Part shown: positions 19,227 through 27,899 of the stretch, piece by piece
Position numbering within the stretch: position 1 is the stretch's first letter
Layout of the letters: every line of letters starts with the position of its first letter
Origin: JACCTU01 sp963737405
GTDB taxonomy: Bacteria > Actinomycetota > Thermoleophilia > Gaiellales > Gaiellaceae
Direction of reading: 5' to 3'
DNA length: 64,000 nucleotides
Assembly (NCBI GenBank): GCA_963737405.1
Contig: CAVTSL010000013.1
Span: 81,640-145,639, forward strand
Translations under genes and position numbers: made by a program
Notes under the pieces: model-generated
The model's input: the letters and a program-made list of their open reading frames with translations, nothing else
Told to the model about the DNA's origin: nothing
Databases searched by the model: none

Positions 19227-19301
19227 CTAGGACGGAACCGCGAAGGCGAGCGCTGTCGCGAGGACGAGCAGCGTGATCATGATGGAAGCGAGCAGACCCA
19301 C
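19227..19301 (-). CDS. Tiny single-helix membrane peptide (24 aa)
   Basis: Reads MGLLASIMITLLVLATALAF then AVPS and a TAG stop: essentially one TM helix. Its GTG has a strong ribosome-binding site, AAGGAG, 6 bases upstream, and it lies 36 bases after the TfoX-like gene in the same direction, so it would be the last gene of a cupin-TfoX-peptide operon. Size and style recall KdpF-type small subunits, but no partner is recognised. Confidence 0.45.
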   Translation of the reverse strand: MGLLASIMITLLVLATALAFAVPS

Positions 19302-19337
19302 GGGCGCTCCTTGTTCGTCGGGAAGACCGTCAGACCT

Positions 19338-19643
19338 TCAACGCAGAGCGCGCTCTGCGAGTTGCGGCCATTCCCGCGCGTGCGCCTGGGGGACGACGAC
19401 CCACTCCTTCATCGGACGGTCCCGCTCGCCCGGGTCGAACAGGTGCGCTCCCTCGAGCGCGAGCGCCCGCTCCCGCTCGGCCTCGTCGGTCAGCTTGAAG
19501 ACCATCTCGTCCTTCCAGAAGCCGACCCAGAGCTTGCCGCCGCGCTTGAGCGCCGGCATGCCCATCATCTGCGACAGGGTCACGTCGCCGTTCTGCGCGA
19601 CGAGGTCGTCGGCGATCTCGTCGAAACGCTCTCTCGCGTCCAT
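19338..19643 (-). CDS. TfoX N-terminal domain protein
   Basis: 101 residues. DVTLSQMMGMPALKRGGKLWVGFWKDEMVFKL (shown in part here) matches the TfoX/Sxy N-terminal domain: a Met-rich turn then alternating strands. The rest, EGAHLFDPGERDRPMKEWVVVP, gives the usual metal-free C-terminal part. In gammaproteobacteria TfoX regulates competence; single-domain actinobacterial copies have no known role. GGAGGTGAGCTAG precedes the ATG, and the stop of the upstream cupin gene directly abuts the start. Confidence 0.75.
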   Translation of the reverse strand: MDARERFDEIADDLVAQNGDVTLSQMMGMPALKRGGKLWVGFWKDEMVFKLTDEAERERALALEGAHLFDPGERDRPMKEWVVVPQAHAREWPQLAERALR

Positions 19644-20425
19644 CTAGCTCACCTCCGCCTCGTAGACGTCGAAGGACTCGTGAAAGCGACGTCCGTCCTC
19701 GCCCGCCGCCTGCCGGCGCAGGTACTCGTCGAACCCGAGCCCCGGCGCGTGGATGTTCACGAACCGCGCTCGCCCGTTTCCCGCGTTCCGGAACGTGTGC
19801 GCGACGCCGGGCGTCGCCGCGACCCACGTGCCTGCAGGCGCTGCGGACGTCTCGCCGTCGAGCTCGAACTCGAGCTCGCCCTCGAGGACGTAGAAGCCGT
19901 CGGTGTGCTCCCGGTGGACATGGGTGCCGGGGCCGACGTAGCCGGGCGCGGCGTCGAACAGGAAGACGCACAGCTCGGGGCGTGCGGCGAGGATCAGCAC
20001 GCGGCGCCGCTCGTCCTCGAGCAGCTCACCCTCGCCGGCGCGGCGAACGAGCGCGTCGGAGCGAGGAAGCCCACCGTCGGCCGGAGGGTCGTGCGAGTCG
20101 TACTCCTCGGACGCGATCCGTCGTCCCTCCTGCCGGGCGATCCGGTTCCGCACCCAGTACCGGCCGGGCGTGTGGATGTTGAGGACGCGCCCGTCCCCGG
20201 GCCGGAAGCCGTGGACGAGAAGCGGCGGGGCCAGCGCGTAGTCGCCGGGCTCGAGCGTCACCTCTTCACCGGAGCGGTCGAACGTGAACGCGCCGTCGAG
20301 CACGAAGAACGAGTCCACGTGCTCGCGGTGCACGTGCGGCTCCACGTTCATCGTCGCGTCCATCACCGACACGAAGAGCTCGTCGAGCAGCGCCTTGTCG
20401 CCGGGCCCGGAGGAACCACGCTCAC
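19644..20425 (-). CDS. Two-domain (bicupin) protein, probable frameshift near the start
   Basis: About 260 residues with two cupin barrels: first HVHREHVDSFFVLDGAFTF, then THVHREHTDGFYVLEGELEF, each with the H-x-H...E metal set. The uninterrupted frame begins at a GTG (20372), but sequence upstream still looks coding (GDKALLDELFVSVMDATM). With one base changed near 20407 it joins VSVVPPG from a GTG at 20425, which has TAGGCT 8 bases before it on the minus strand. Likely a metal-dependent enzyme or sugar-binding protein; substrate unknown. Divergent from dnaE2. Confidence 0.7.
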
Positions 20426-20442
20426 GACCGAAGAGCCTATTC

Positions 20443-23400
20443 GTGAGCTACGTCGAGCTGCACGCGCACTCGTCGTACTCGTTCCTCGACGGCGCGTCGC
20501 TCCCGGAGGAGCTGGCGCTGCGGGCGGCCGAGCTCGGCTACGAGGCGCTCGCGGTCACCGACCACGACGGGATCTACGGATCGCTCGAGTTCGCGCACGC
20601 GGCGAAGGCGTTCGGCGTCCGCGCGATCACCGGCGCCGAGGTGACGCTCGAGGGCGGCGCGCACGTGACGCTCCTCGTCGAGGACGCACGCGGCTACGCG
20701 AACCTCTGCCGCCTTCTCACGGCGGCGCACGCGAAGACGAGACCGAGGCCGCAGGATCCGCCGCTCGATCCCGCGCTCCCCTTGGCGCTCCTCGAGGAGC
20801 ACAACGACGGCCTCGTCTGCCTCTCGGGCTGCGCGCGGCACGGGCTCGGCGTCGTCGACCCGAACGCGGCCGCGCGGCTCGCGCGCGCGTTCGGGCGCGA
20901 GCGCTTCTTCGTCGAGCTGCAGCGTCCGTTCGAGCGCGGCGACGTGCGCCGGAACGCACGCGCTGCGCGAGCTCGCCGAGACGCTCGGGGTGGAGACCGT
21001 CGCGACCGGCGACGTGCACGCGCATCACCTGCGCCGGACGCAGCTCCAGGACGTCCTCGTCGCGATCCGCGAGTGCACCTCGCTCGACGGCTGCGAGCGC
21101 GAGCGGCGCGGCAACCACGAGGCGGTGCTGCTCTCGGCCGACGAGGTGCTCGAGCGCTTCCCCGACGACCGTGACGCCGTCGAGCGCGCCGGCGAGCTGG
21201 CCGACCGCCTGCGCTTCGACCTCACCGCCGACCTCGGCTACAGCTATCCCGACTTCGCCGACGGCGAGCCCGCGAGCGTGAAGCTGAGGCGCGTCTGCGA
21301 CGCCGCCTTCGCCCACCGCTACAGGGCAAGGGACAGACGGTTACTAGCGCCCGGCTCGCGCGCGGCTCGACGAAGAGCTGGCGCTGATCGACGCGCCTCG
21401 GGCTCGACGGCTTCTTCCTGCTCCACCACGAGGTGCTCGAGCTCGCCGCCGACTGCGCGCGCGAGGTCCGCGGCAGCGACTCGCCTCGCCACGTGCTCCC
21501 CCCGGGACGCGGGCGCGGAAGCTCCGTCGGCTCGCTCGTCTGCTACCTGACCGGCCTCTCGCACGTCGACCCGGTCGAGCGCAGGCCTCTCGCTCGGCCG
21601 CTTCCTGAACGACGAGATGCGCGGCGTCCCCGACATCGACCTCGACTTCCCGCGCGACATCCGCGAGAAGCTGATCGTCCGCGTCACCGAGCGCTACGGG
21701 CGCGAGCACGCCGCGCTCGTCGCGAGCTTCGCGACGTACCGCTCGCGCGGCGCGATCCGCGACGTCGGCAAGGCGCTCGGCCTCCCGCACGCCGAGCTCG
21801 AGCGGCTCGCGAAGCTCACGGAGGGCTGGAACGCGAGAAAGGTCGCGCGAGGAGCTCGCGACGCTCCCCGACGCGAAGCGGAAGCTGCTCTCGCCGCGCT
21901 GGCGCGCGTTCGTCGAGTGCTGCTCCGAGATCGCCGGCCTGCCGCGCCACATCTCGCAGCACCCCGGCGGGATGATCATCTCGTCGCGTCCGCTGATCGA
22001 GCTCGTCCCGGTGCAGCCCGCGGCGATGGAGGGTCGGCAGCTCTGCCAGTGGGACAAGGACTCCTGCTCCGACGCGGGCTTCATGAAGATCGACCTGCTC
22101 GGCCTCGGGATGCTCTCGCGCCGTCGAGGAGTGCGTCGAGCGAGATCGCGCGCTTCCACGGCGAGCCGATCGACCTCTCGCGCATCGACCTCGAGGACCA
22201 GGCGGTCTACGACGACATCCAGCGCGCGGACACCGTCGGCATGTTCCAGATCGAGAGCCGCGCGCAGATGCAGAGCCTCCTGCGCACGCGACCCGAGAAC
22301 CTCGACGACCTGACGGTGCAGGTCGCGCTCGTGCGGCCCGGGCCGATCCAGGGCAAGGCGGTGCACCCGTACGTCGAGCAACCGCGAGCTCCTGCGCGAG
22401 AACCCGAGCCTACAAGCCGACGTTCGACCATCCGCTGCTCGAGGAGCCGCTCGGCGAGACGTCGGCGCGATCGTCTTCCAGGAGCAGGTGCTGCACGTGG
22501 CGATGGCGCTCGCCGGCTTCAGCGTGGGGGAGGCGGAAGGCCTGCGCCGCGCGATGAGCCGCAAGCGCTCGCGAGGAGGCGATCGAGGCGTTCCGCGCGC
22601 GCTTCGTCGAGGGCGCGCTCGCGCAACGGCGTCGACCGCGCGACGGCCGACGCGGTCTACGACAAGCTCACCGGCTTCTCCGGCTTCGGCTTCCCGAAGT
22701 CGCACGCCGCCGCGTTCGGCGCTGCTCGCCTACCAGTCGGCGTGGCTGCGCCACTACTACCCGACGGAGTTCCTCTGCGCGCTCCTGAACGCGCAGCCGA
22801 TGGGCTTCTACCCGCCGTCGACGCTCGTGCGCGACGCGCAGCGCAAGGGCGTCGAGGTGCGGTCGCCCGACGTGAACCGCTCGCTCGCGAAGTGCTCGAA
22901 CGAGGACGGCGCGGTGCGGATGGGGATCGAGTACGTCACGCACGTCGGCGAGGACGACGCCGCGCTTGTCGTCTCCGAGCGCGAGCGGAACGGGCCGTAC
23001 CGGGACGTGCGCGACCTGGCACAGCGGACCGAGCTCGGTCGCGACGAGCTCGAGGCGCTCGTGGCCTCGGGCGCGTGCGACTGCCTCGGCGAGAGCAGGC
23101 GCTCGCTCCTCTGGGAGCTCGGCCTCGTCCCGCGCGCGCAGACGGTTCCCGGCTCGGGCGGCGAGGAGCACCAGCTCGCGCTCCCGCTCGACCCGACGGT
23201 CGGCACGCCCGAGCTCGCGCGGCAGTCCGCGTGGGAGCGGATGCTCGCCGACTACCGGCTGACGAGCGTCTCGGTCGGCGTCCATCCGCTCCAGCTGCTC
23301 CGACCGCACCTTCCCGACGGGACGCTCTCGTCGCGCGTGCTCCGCGAGCAGGAGCACAGGACGCGCGTCGCGATCGCCGGCATGGCGATCGCGCGCCAGC

Positions 23401-23676
23401 GCCCGTCGACCGCCAAGGGAATCGTCTTCATGCTGCTCGAGGACGAGTTCGGGCAGGTGAACCTGATCGTCCCGCCGCAGGTCTACGACCGTCATCGCGC
23501 GATCGTGCGCGGCGAGCCGCTGATCCTTGCCCACGGCCGCTTCGAGAAGATCGAGCGGAACCAGAACGTCCTCGTCGACCGGCTCGAGACGCTCGGCCCG
23601 CTCGCGCGTCGCGTCTCCGGCGAGCTCGGCGTGAACGACTCGCTGCCCGGACGCGCACCACTTCGGGCACCGCTAG
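20443..23676 (+). CDS. dnaE2: Error-prone DNA polymerase III alpha, DnaE2, many frameshifts
   Basis: About 1,078 residues after frame repair, the usual DnaE2 length. PHP domain: YVELHAHSSYSFLDGASLPE and AVTDHDGIYGSLEF. Palm: GVPDIDLDFPRDIREKL with the catalytic Asp pair, and PGGMIISSRPLIELVPVQ, MKIDLLGLGML. Then PENLDDLTVQVALVRPGPIQ, IVFQEQVLHVAMALAGFSVG, GFSGFGFPKSHAAAF, an HhH and an OB domain (AIAGMAIARQRPSTAKG), ending HHFGHR. Translesion/SOS mutagenesis polymerase working with ImuB. I count about 12 single- or two-base slips between 20950 and 23645. Every repaired junction restores family sequence, so error is more likely than decay. No LexA box was seen at its own start. Confidence 0.9.
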
Positions 23677-23999
23677 TCGTCCTCTTCGGGCTCCTCCTCG
23701 AGCTCGAGCGCGAACTGCGGGAACCGGCGCAGCACCGCGAGGTCGAACGCGGCCGCGTACTCCTCCGCCGCGTCGTCGTCGAGCGTCTCCGAGTACGTCT
23801 CGCGCACCTCGACGAGTCGATCCGTTCCCTCGGCGAGCACCTCCTGGAGGTCGCCGAAGCGCTCCTCGGCCTCCTCGCGGGCGGCTGCCCGGTAGTCCGC
23901 CTCCGCGTCCTCGACGCGGTCGAGGAGCTCGGCGTTGTCCTGCTCGAACAGATCGAGCTGGCGGTCGATCAGCTCGCCGAAGCGCCGCTTGAAGATCAC
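23673..23999 (-). CDS. Small acidic coiled-coil protein, hypothetical
   Basis: 108 residues, strongly acidic, helical throughout: RFGELIDRQLDLFEQDNAEL, RAAAREEAEERFGDLQEVLA, then an acidic tail LEEEPEEDD. No Cys, no signal, no known domain recognised. The GTG start overlaps the stop of the upstream glycosyltransferase gene (GTGA), so they are coupled; its stop overlaps that of dnaE2 tail to tail. Function unknown. Confidence 0.65.
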   Translation of the reverse strand: MIFKRRFGELIDRQLDLFEQDNAELLDRVEDAEADYRAAAREEAEERFGDLQEVLAEGTDRLVEVRETYSETLDDDAAEEYAAAFDLAVLRRFPQFALELEEEPEEDD

Positions 24000-25033
24000 G
24001 TGAGCTCCCGGTACAGGTCGAGGTGGGCGCGGGCAGAGGCCTGCCAGGTCAGCGTCTCGCGTGCGCGGCGCGCACCCTCGCGCGCCTCCGCGAGCGCGGC
24101 CGAGTCGGAGAGCAGCTCCCGCGCCGCCTCCGTGAGCGCGTCCACGTCGCCTGCGGGCACCGCGCGGCCTGCGCCGAAACGCTTCACCGGCTCGGCGATG
24201 CCGTTCACGTCGTAGACGACCGCGGGAACCCCGGCGCCGAGCGCCTTCGCGAGCGCTGCGCTCTGGTCGAGCTCCGGCCGGTACGGGAAGAGCGCGACGG
24301 TGCCCTCGGAGAGCGCGCGGTCGACCTCGCGCTCCGGCAGGTAGCCGAGCCGCCACTCGACTCGCTCGACGCCGTCACGGTCGATCGGCTCGACCGGATC
24401 GCCGGCGACGAGCAGGCGTGCGTCGCCGATCCTGCGCACGACCTCGAGCGCGTCGGGCAGGCCCTTGTAGGGGCGGATCACCCCGAAGAAGAGCAGCGTC
24501 CGCCCGTCGTCCGCGCGCTCGACGTGGGTCGCGTCGATCGGGAGCGGGATCACCCGCGCGTCGACGCCGAGCTCGGCGAGCGTCTCGCGACCGCGCTCGC
24601 TGTGCACGACCACGCGGTCGAAACGCGCCAGTAGGCGCCGCCAGAGATCGCGCTTGGAGGCGGTGCGCCGCGGGAGCAGGTCGTGCGCAGTGAACACCGC
24701 GGGAGCGCGGAGGCGGAGCAGGCGCTCGTCGGCCTGCGGCGCCGCGAGCCACTGGACGTGAACGACGTCGGCGCGACGCCGACTCAGGCGAAGCATCCCG
24801 AGCGGATGCTCTGCGGCCTTGAGCGGCACGCGCAGTCGCGAGCGGCGGAAGACGCGCGAGCTGAGCGGGTAGAAGAGCTCGCTCCGCCGGTACCCCTCGG
24901 GCTCCGGAAGGTCGGCGAAACGGAAGCGCGACGTGACGAGCTCGACGTCCGCACCCTCGGCCGCGAGCGCCGAGGCGAGCTCGTGGTCGTAGTACGGCGT
25001 GTACGCCGGGGGGTCGGCGAGGACGACGCGCAC
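23996..25033 (-). CDS. Glycosyltransferase family 4/GT-B protein
   Basis: 345 residues. The N-terminal Rossmann half starts VRVVLADPPAYTPYYDHELA. The C-terminal half has LLFFGVIRPYKGLPDALEVV (the F-G-x-x-R-P-Y-K-G acceptor/donor loop), ATHVERADDGR, and VALFPYRPELDQSAALAKALGAGVPAVVYD, the E/D-x7-E-like donor site where the canonical first Glu appears as D. It transfers a sugar from an NDP- donor to an unknown acceptor. Shares a two-way -10 box with the divergent EEP gene. Confidence 0.88.
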   Translation of the reverse strand: MRVVLADPPAYTPYYDHELASALAAEGADVELVTSRFRFADLPEPEGYRRSELFYPLSSRVFRRSRLRVPLKAAEHPLGMLRLSRRRADVVHVQWLAAPQADERLLRLRAPAVFTAHDLLPRRTASKRDLWRRLLARFDRVVVHSERGRETLAELGVDARVIPLPIDATHVERADDGRTLLFFGVIRPYKGLPDALEVVRRIGDARLLVAGDPVEPIDRDGVERVEWRLGYLPEREVDRALSEGTVALFPYRPELDQSAALAKALGAGVPAVVYDVNGIAEPVKRFGAGRAVPAGDVDALTEAARELLSDSAALAEAREGARRARETLTWQASARAHLDLYRELT

Positions 25034-25039
25034 GCTGAA

Positions 25040-25046
25040 TACGCTA
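25040..25046. promoter_or_regulatory. Symmetric -10 heptamer TACGCTA serving both directions
   Basis: Forward TACGCT lies 6 bases before the EEP GTG (25052). Reverse TAGCGT lies 7 bases before the glycosyltransferase GTG (25033). The two start codons are only 18 bases apart, so both genes must be leaderless if this box is used. Confidence 0.6.
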
Positions 25047-25051
25047 GCCGC

Positions 25052-25846
25052 GTGCTCATCAGGAGCTGGAACCTCTTTCACGGGCGGACGCTTCCGGCGA
25101 GCAAGAGACGTCGGTTTCGGCCCATGGTCGAGCGGATCACCGAGGACAGGCCGGCGATCGTCGCGCTGCAGGAGCTCGGCGCGGGGACGCTCGGGCGCCT
25201 CGCCGACTGGTCCGGATACCGGGCCTACGGCGACGTCTCCGCGCGACCGCGCCTGCCGCATCCGCTCGGCACCGTGATCACCGACCTCAACCCGAACCTG
25301 CTGCGCTCGGCCGTCGAGGGGCAGGCGATCGCGCTGCTCGTCGATCCCGAGCTCCGTGTCGACGACCACCGGTCGATCGTGCTCAACAGCGGGCGCTACC
25401 GCTCGCGGATCGCCGCCGAGCTCGAGCTCGGGCTCCACGCGCGGCTCTGGTGGGCGCGCGAGCGGCGCGTCTGCCAGGCGCTCCGCGTTCGCTTCCCAGA
25501 TGACCGCACCGCGGTGGTCGCCAACTACCACGCGACGAGCTACCACGATCGCCGGCTCGCCGACGCCGAGCTTCGGCGGGCCGCATCGTTCGCCGTCGGC
25601 CTCGCCGATCGCGACGATGCGGTCGTGCTCGCAGGCGACTTCAACCTGACGGTCGTGACGTCCCCGACGCTCCGCGAGCTGTCGACGCCGGCCTGGGGCT
25701 TCTCGCCCGCCGGCCCGGGTCTCGACCATGTTCTCGTTCGCGGGCTCGAGGTCACGCATGCCGAGCGGCACTGGCCCGAAGACCTCCGCCGGCACGAGGG
25801 CGTCCTCTTGTCGGATCATGCGCCCGTGGAGCTGGAGGTCGCATGA
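25052..25846 (+). CDS. Endonuclease/exonuclease/phosphatase (EEP) family hydrolase
   Basis: 264 residues. Motifs in order: LIRSWNLFHGRTLP (Asn metal ligand), AIVALQELGAGTLG (Glu ligand), VVANYHATSYHDRRLADAEL, VVLAGDFNLTVVTS (Asp-x-Asn) and LLSDHAPVELEVA (Asp-His pair). This is a complete EEP active site for Mg-dependent phosphodiester hydrolysis. Whether it acts on DNA, RNA, lipid or nucleotide cannot be seen. No signal peptide. Stop overlaps the next gene by 4 bases. Confidence 0.88.
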   Translation: MLIRSWNLFHGRTLPASKRRRFRPMVERITEDRPAIVALQELGAGTLGRLADWSGYRAYGDVSARPRLPHPLGTVITDLNPNLLRSAVEGQAIALLVDPELRVDDHRSIVLNSGRYRSRIAAELELGLHARLWWARERRVCQALRVRFPDDRTAVVANYHATSYHDRRLADAELRRAASFAVGLADRDDAVVLAGDFNLTVVTSPTLRELSTPAWGFSPAGPGLDHVLVRGLEVTHAERHWPEDLRRHEGVLLSDHAPVELEVA

Positions 25847-26918
25847 CGTTCGAAGAGGCTCGGGGCCAGTTCCCGGTGCTCGAGCGCTTCGCGTACCTGA
25901 ACGCCGGGACGTTCGGGCCGATGGCGCGCCCGGTCTTCGACGCGATCGCGCTCGAGCAGCGCAGGGCGCTCGAGGACGGTCGCATCAATCGCGCCGTGTT
26001 CGAGCGCTTCATGGAGCAGCGGCCGCTCGTTCGGGCGGAGTTCGCAAAGGTGCTCGGCGTTCCGGTCGAGAACATCGCGCTCACCACGTCGACGACAGAG
26101 AGCTGCAACGTGGTGCTCAACGGGCTCGAGCTACGAGCGGGTGACGAGATCGTCACGACGGACTCCGAGCACTTCGGCCTGATCGGCGCGATCGTCGTCA
26201 GCCCGGCCACGGTCCGCGTGGCGCACGTCCGCGACCGGCCCGCCGGCGAGGCCCTGGACACGATCCTCGCCGAGGTCGGTCCTCGAACGAAGCTGATCGC
26301 GCTCTCGGACATCCTGTGGATCACCGGCCATCGGATCCCGTGGCGAGAGCTGCGCGAGCGAACCGGTCTCCCGGTGCTCGTCGACGGCGCGCAGTCGGTC
26401 GGCGCCGTCCCGGTCGACGCGACCGAGGCGGACTTCTACACCGCTTCCGGCCAGAAGTGGCTCTGCGGCCCCGACCTCACCGGCGCGCTCTACGTCCGCG
26501 ACCCCGATCGGCTGCGCCTCGCGCAGCCGAGCTACCTGTCGCAGCGCGAGTACGACCTCACGCGGCGACCTTCGAGCCCCGCGAGGGAGCCGACCGGTTC
26601 GACACGCACTTCACGCCGCTCTCGACGACTGCCGGGCTGGTCGCGGCGTTCGCGATCCACCCGGAGTGGCGCTTCGAGCGCGCCGCCGACACCGCAGCGC
26701 GCGCACGCGAGCGGCTCGCCGAGCGCGTCGACGTGGTGACCGAGCCCGGCCACTCGACGCTCATCTCGTTCCGCTCGGACGACCCGGAGGGCACGGTCAA
26801 GCGGCTCGCGGAGAACGGCGTCATCGTCCGCGACCTGCCCGGCACCGGGCTCGTGCGGGTGTCGTGCGGCTGGTGGACGAGCGACGAGGATCTCGACCGC
26901 TTGCTCCAGGCGCTCTAG
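25843..26918 (+). CDS. Class V aminotransferase (cysteine-desulfurase-like), one frameshift
   Basis: About 358 residues over two frames, joined near 26565 where one base seems lost (YDLT then AATFEPREGADRFDTHFTPL). PLP-fold type I: YLNAGTFGPMARPVFD, LTTSTTESCNVVLNGLELR, VPVLVDGAQSVGAVPVD (Asp for the PLP ring), and FYTASGQKWLCGPDL with the Schiff-base Lys. C-terminus has RDLPGTGLVRVSCGWWTSDEDLDRL. Members include isopenicillin-N epimerase-like and kynureninase-like enzymes; the activity is not predictable. The repaired protein looks intact. Confidence 0.85.
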
Positions 26919-27301
26919 AGCGGCGCGAAGAGGTCGATCACGTTGCCGTCGGGATCGCGCACCTGCGCGTAGCGCATGCCCCAGAACGCGTCCCACGGCT
27001 CCTTGTGCGCCGCGTGGCCGGCGCCGGTCAGCTCGCCGAACACGCGGTCGACGTCCGCCGGCGAGTCGCACGCGAACCCGAGGCCGACCGCCGTGCCGCT
27101 CGGCCGCTGCCACTCGGGCTCGAACGAGCGAATCACCTCTTCGGAGTCGAGCATGAACCGGAGGCCGCCCCGAAGCGGCGCCTCGACGTGTCCCTCCGAC
27201 TCCGAGCCGTCCGGGAACTCGAGGCCGAGCATCCGATAGAAGGCGAGCGAGCGCGCCATGTCGGAGACGACGACCCCGAGCGCGTCGAAGCGAGCGGTCA
27301 T
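26915..27301 (-). CDS. VOC (glyoxalase/bleomycin-resistance fold) protein
   Basis: 128 residues. Begins RFDALGVVVSDMARSLAFYRMLGLEFP, followed by GLRFMLDSEEV and, after the second beta-alpha-beta-beta-beta unit, YAQVRDPDGNVIDLFAPL with the usual late Glu position replaced by Asp. A small metal-site fold used by glyoxalases, dioxygenases and resistance proteins. Substrate unknown. Start overlaps the stop of the HD gene upstream (ATGA). Confidence 0.82.
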   Translation of the reverse strand: MTARFDALGVVVSDMARSLAFYRMLGLEFPDGSESEGHVEAPLRGGLRFMLDSEEVIRSFEPEWQRPSGTAVGLGFACDSPADVDRVFGELTGAGHAAHKEPWDAFWGMRYAQVRDPDGNVIDLFAPL

Positions 27302-27873
27302 GCCGCGTCCGCCTGCGTGCGCAGCCCGAGCTCGGGCGCGATCGGCCGCATCGCCTCGATCACGAAGCGGATGTGCTCGTCGAGGTCCACGCCGAGCTCC
27401 TCCGCGCCCTTGTAGACGTCGTCGCGATTGACGCCCGACGCGAACGAGGGCTGCTTGAGCTTCTTCCGCACGGACTTCGGCTCCAAGGTCTCGATCCCGT
27501 CCGGTCGAACGAGTCCACAGGCATGGACGAACCCCGAGAGCTCGTCGCAGGCGAAGAGCGTCTTCTTGAGCGGCGTGTCGCGCGGCATCGACAGGTGCTC
27601 AGCGTGCGAGAGCACGGCCTCGATCAGCTCCTCCGGGTACCCCTGCTCGCGCAGGATCGGCGCGCCGTCCTGCGGATGCTCGTCGAGCGTCGGGTGGATC
27701 TCGTAGTCGAAGTCGTGGAGCAGCGCCGTCGCCCGCCAGAACGCCTCGTCCTCGCCGAACTTCACCGCGTAGGCGCCGACGCCGGCCTCGACCGCGAGGG
27801 CGTGCCGCCTGAGCGGCTCGCTCTTCGTGTACTCGGTCAGCGTCTCCCAGGCACGTTCGCGAGTGACCTCCAC
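27298..27873 (-). CDS. HD-domain phosphohydrolase
   Basis: 191 residues. LRRHALAVEAGVGAYAVKFGED holds the first His; ATALLHDFDYEIHPTLDEHP holds the H-D metal pair; AVLSHAEHLSMPRDTPLKK holds the later His; LFACDELSGFVHACGLVRP the final Asp. This is the HDIG-like protein family often called HD superfamily hydrolase, widespread and uncharacterised. GTG start, with TACGAT 9 bases upstream inside a box shared with murA. Co-transcribed with the VOC gene. Confidence 0.85.
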   Translation of the reverse strand: MEVTRERAWETLTEYTKSEPLRRHALAVEAGVGAYAVKFGEDEAFWRATALLHDFDYEIHPTLDEHPQDGAPILREQGYPEELIEAVLSHAEHLSMPRDTPLKKTLFACDELSGFVHACGLVRPDGIETLEPKSVRKKLKQPSFASGVNRDDVYKGAEELGVDLDEHIRFVIEAMRPIAPELGLRTQADAA

Positions 27874-27881
27874 GGGGGAGC

Positions 27882-27888
27882 TATCGTA
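27882..27888. promoter_or_regulatory. Symmetric -10 heptamer TATCGTA between the HD gene and murA
   Basis: Reverse TACGAT lies 9 bases before the HD GTG; forward TATCGT lies 12 bases before the murA ATG, giving leaders of only a few bases. Third example of a TANNNTA box between divergent genes. Confidence 0.45.
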
Positions 27889-27899
27889 CCCCGCTTCCG

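Noticed and set aside
19330..19971. Longer minus-strand frame covering the TfoX-like gene
   Set aside because: The 101-residue frame carries the TfoX domain; the longer one is out of frame and Arg-rich.
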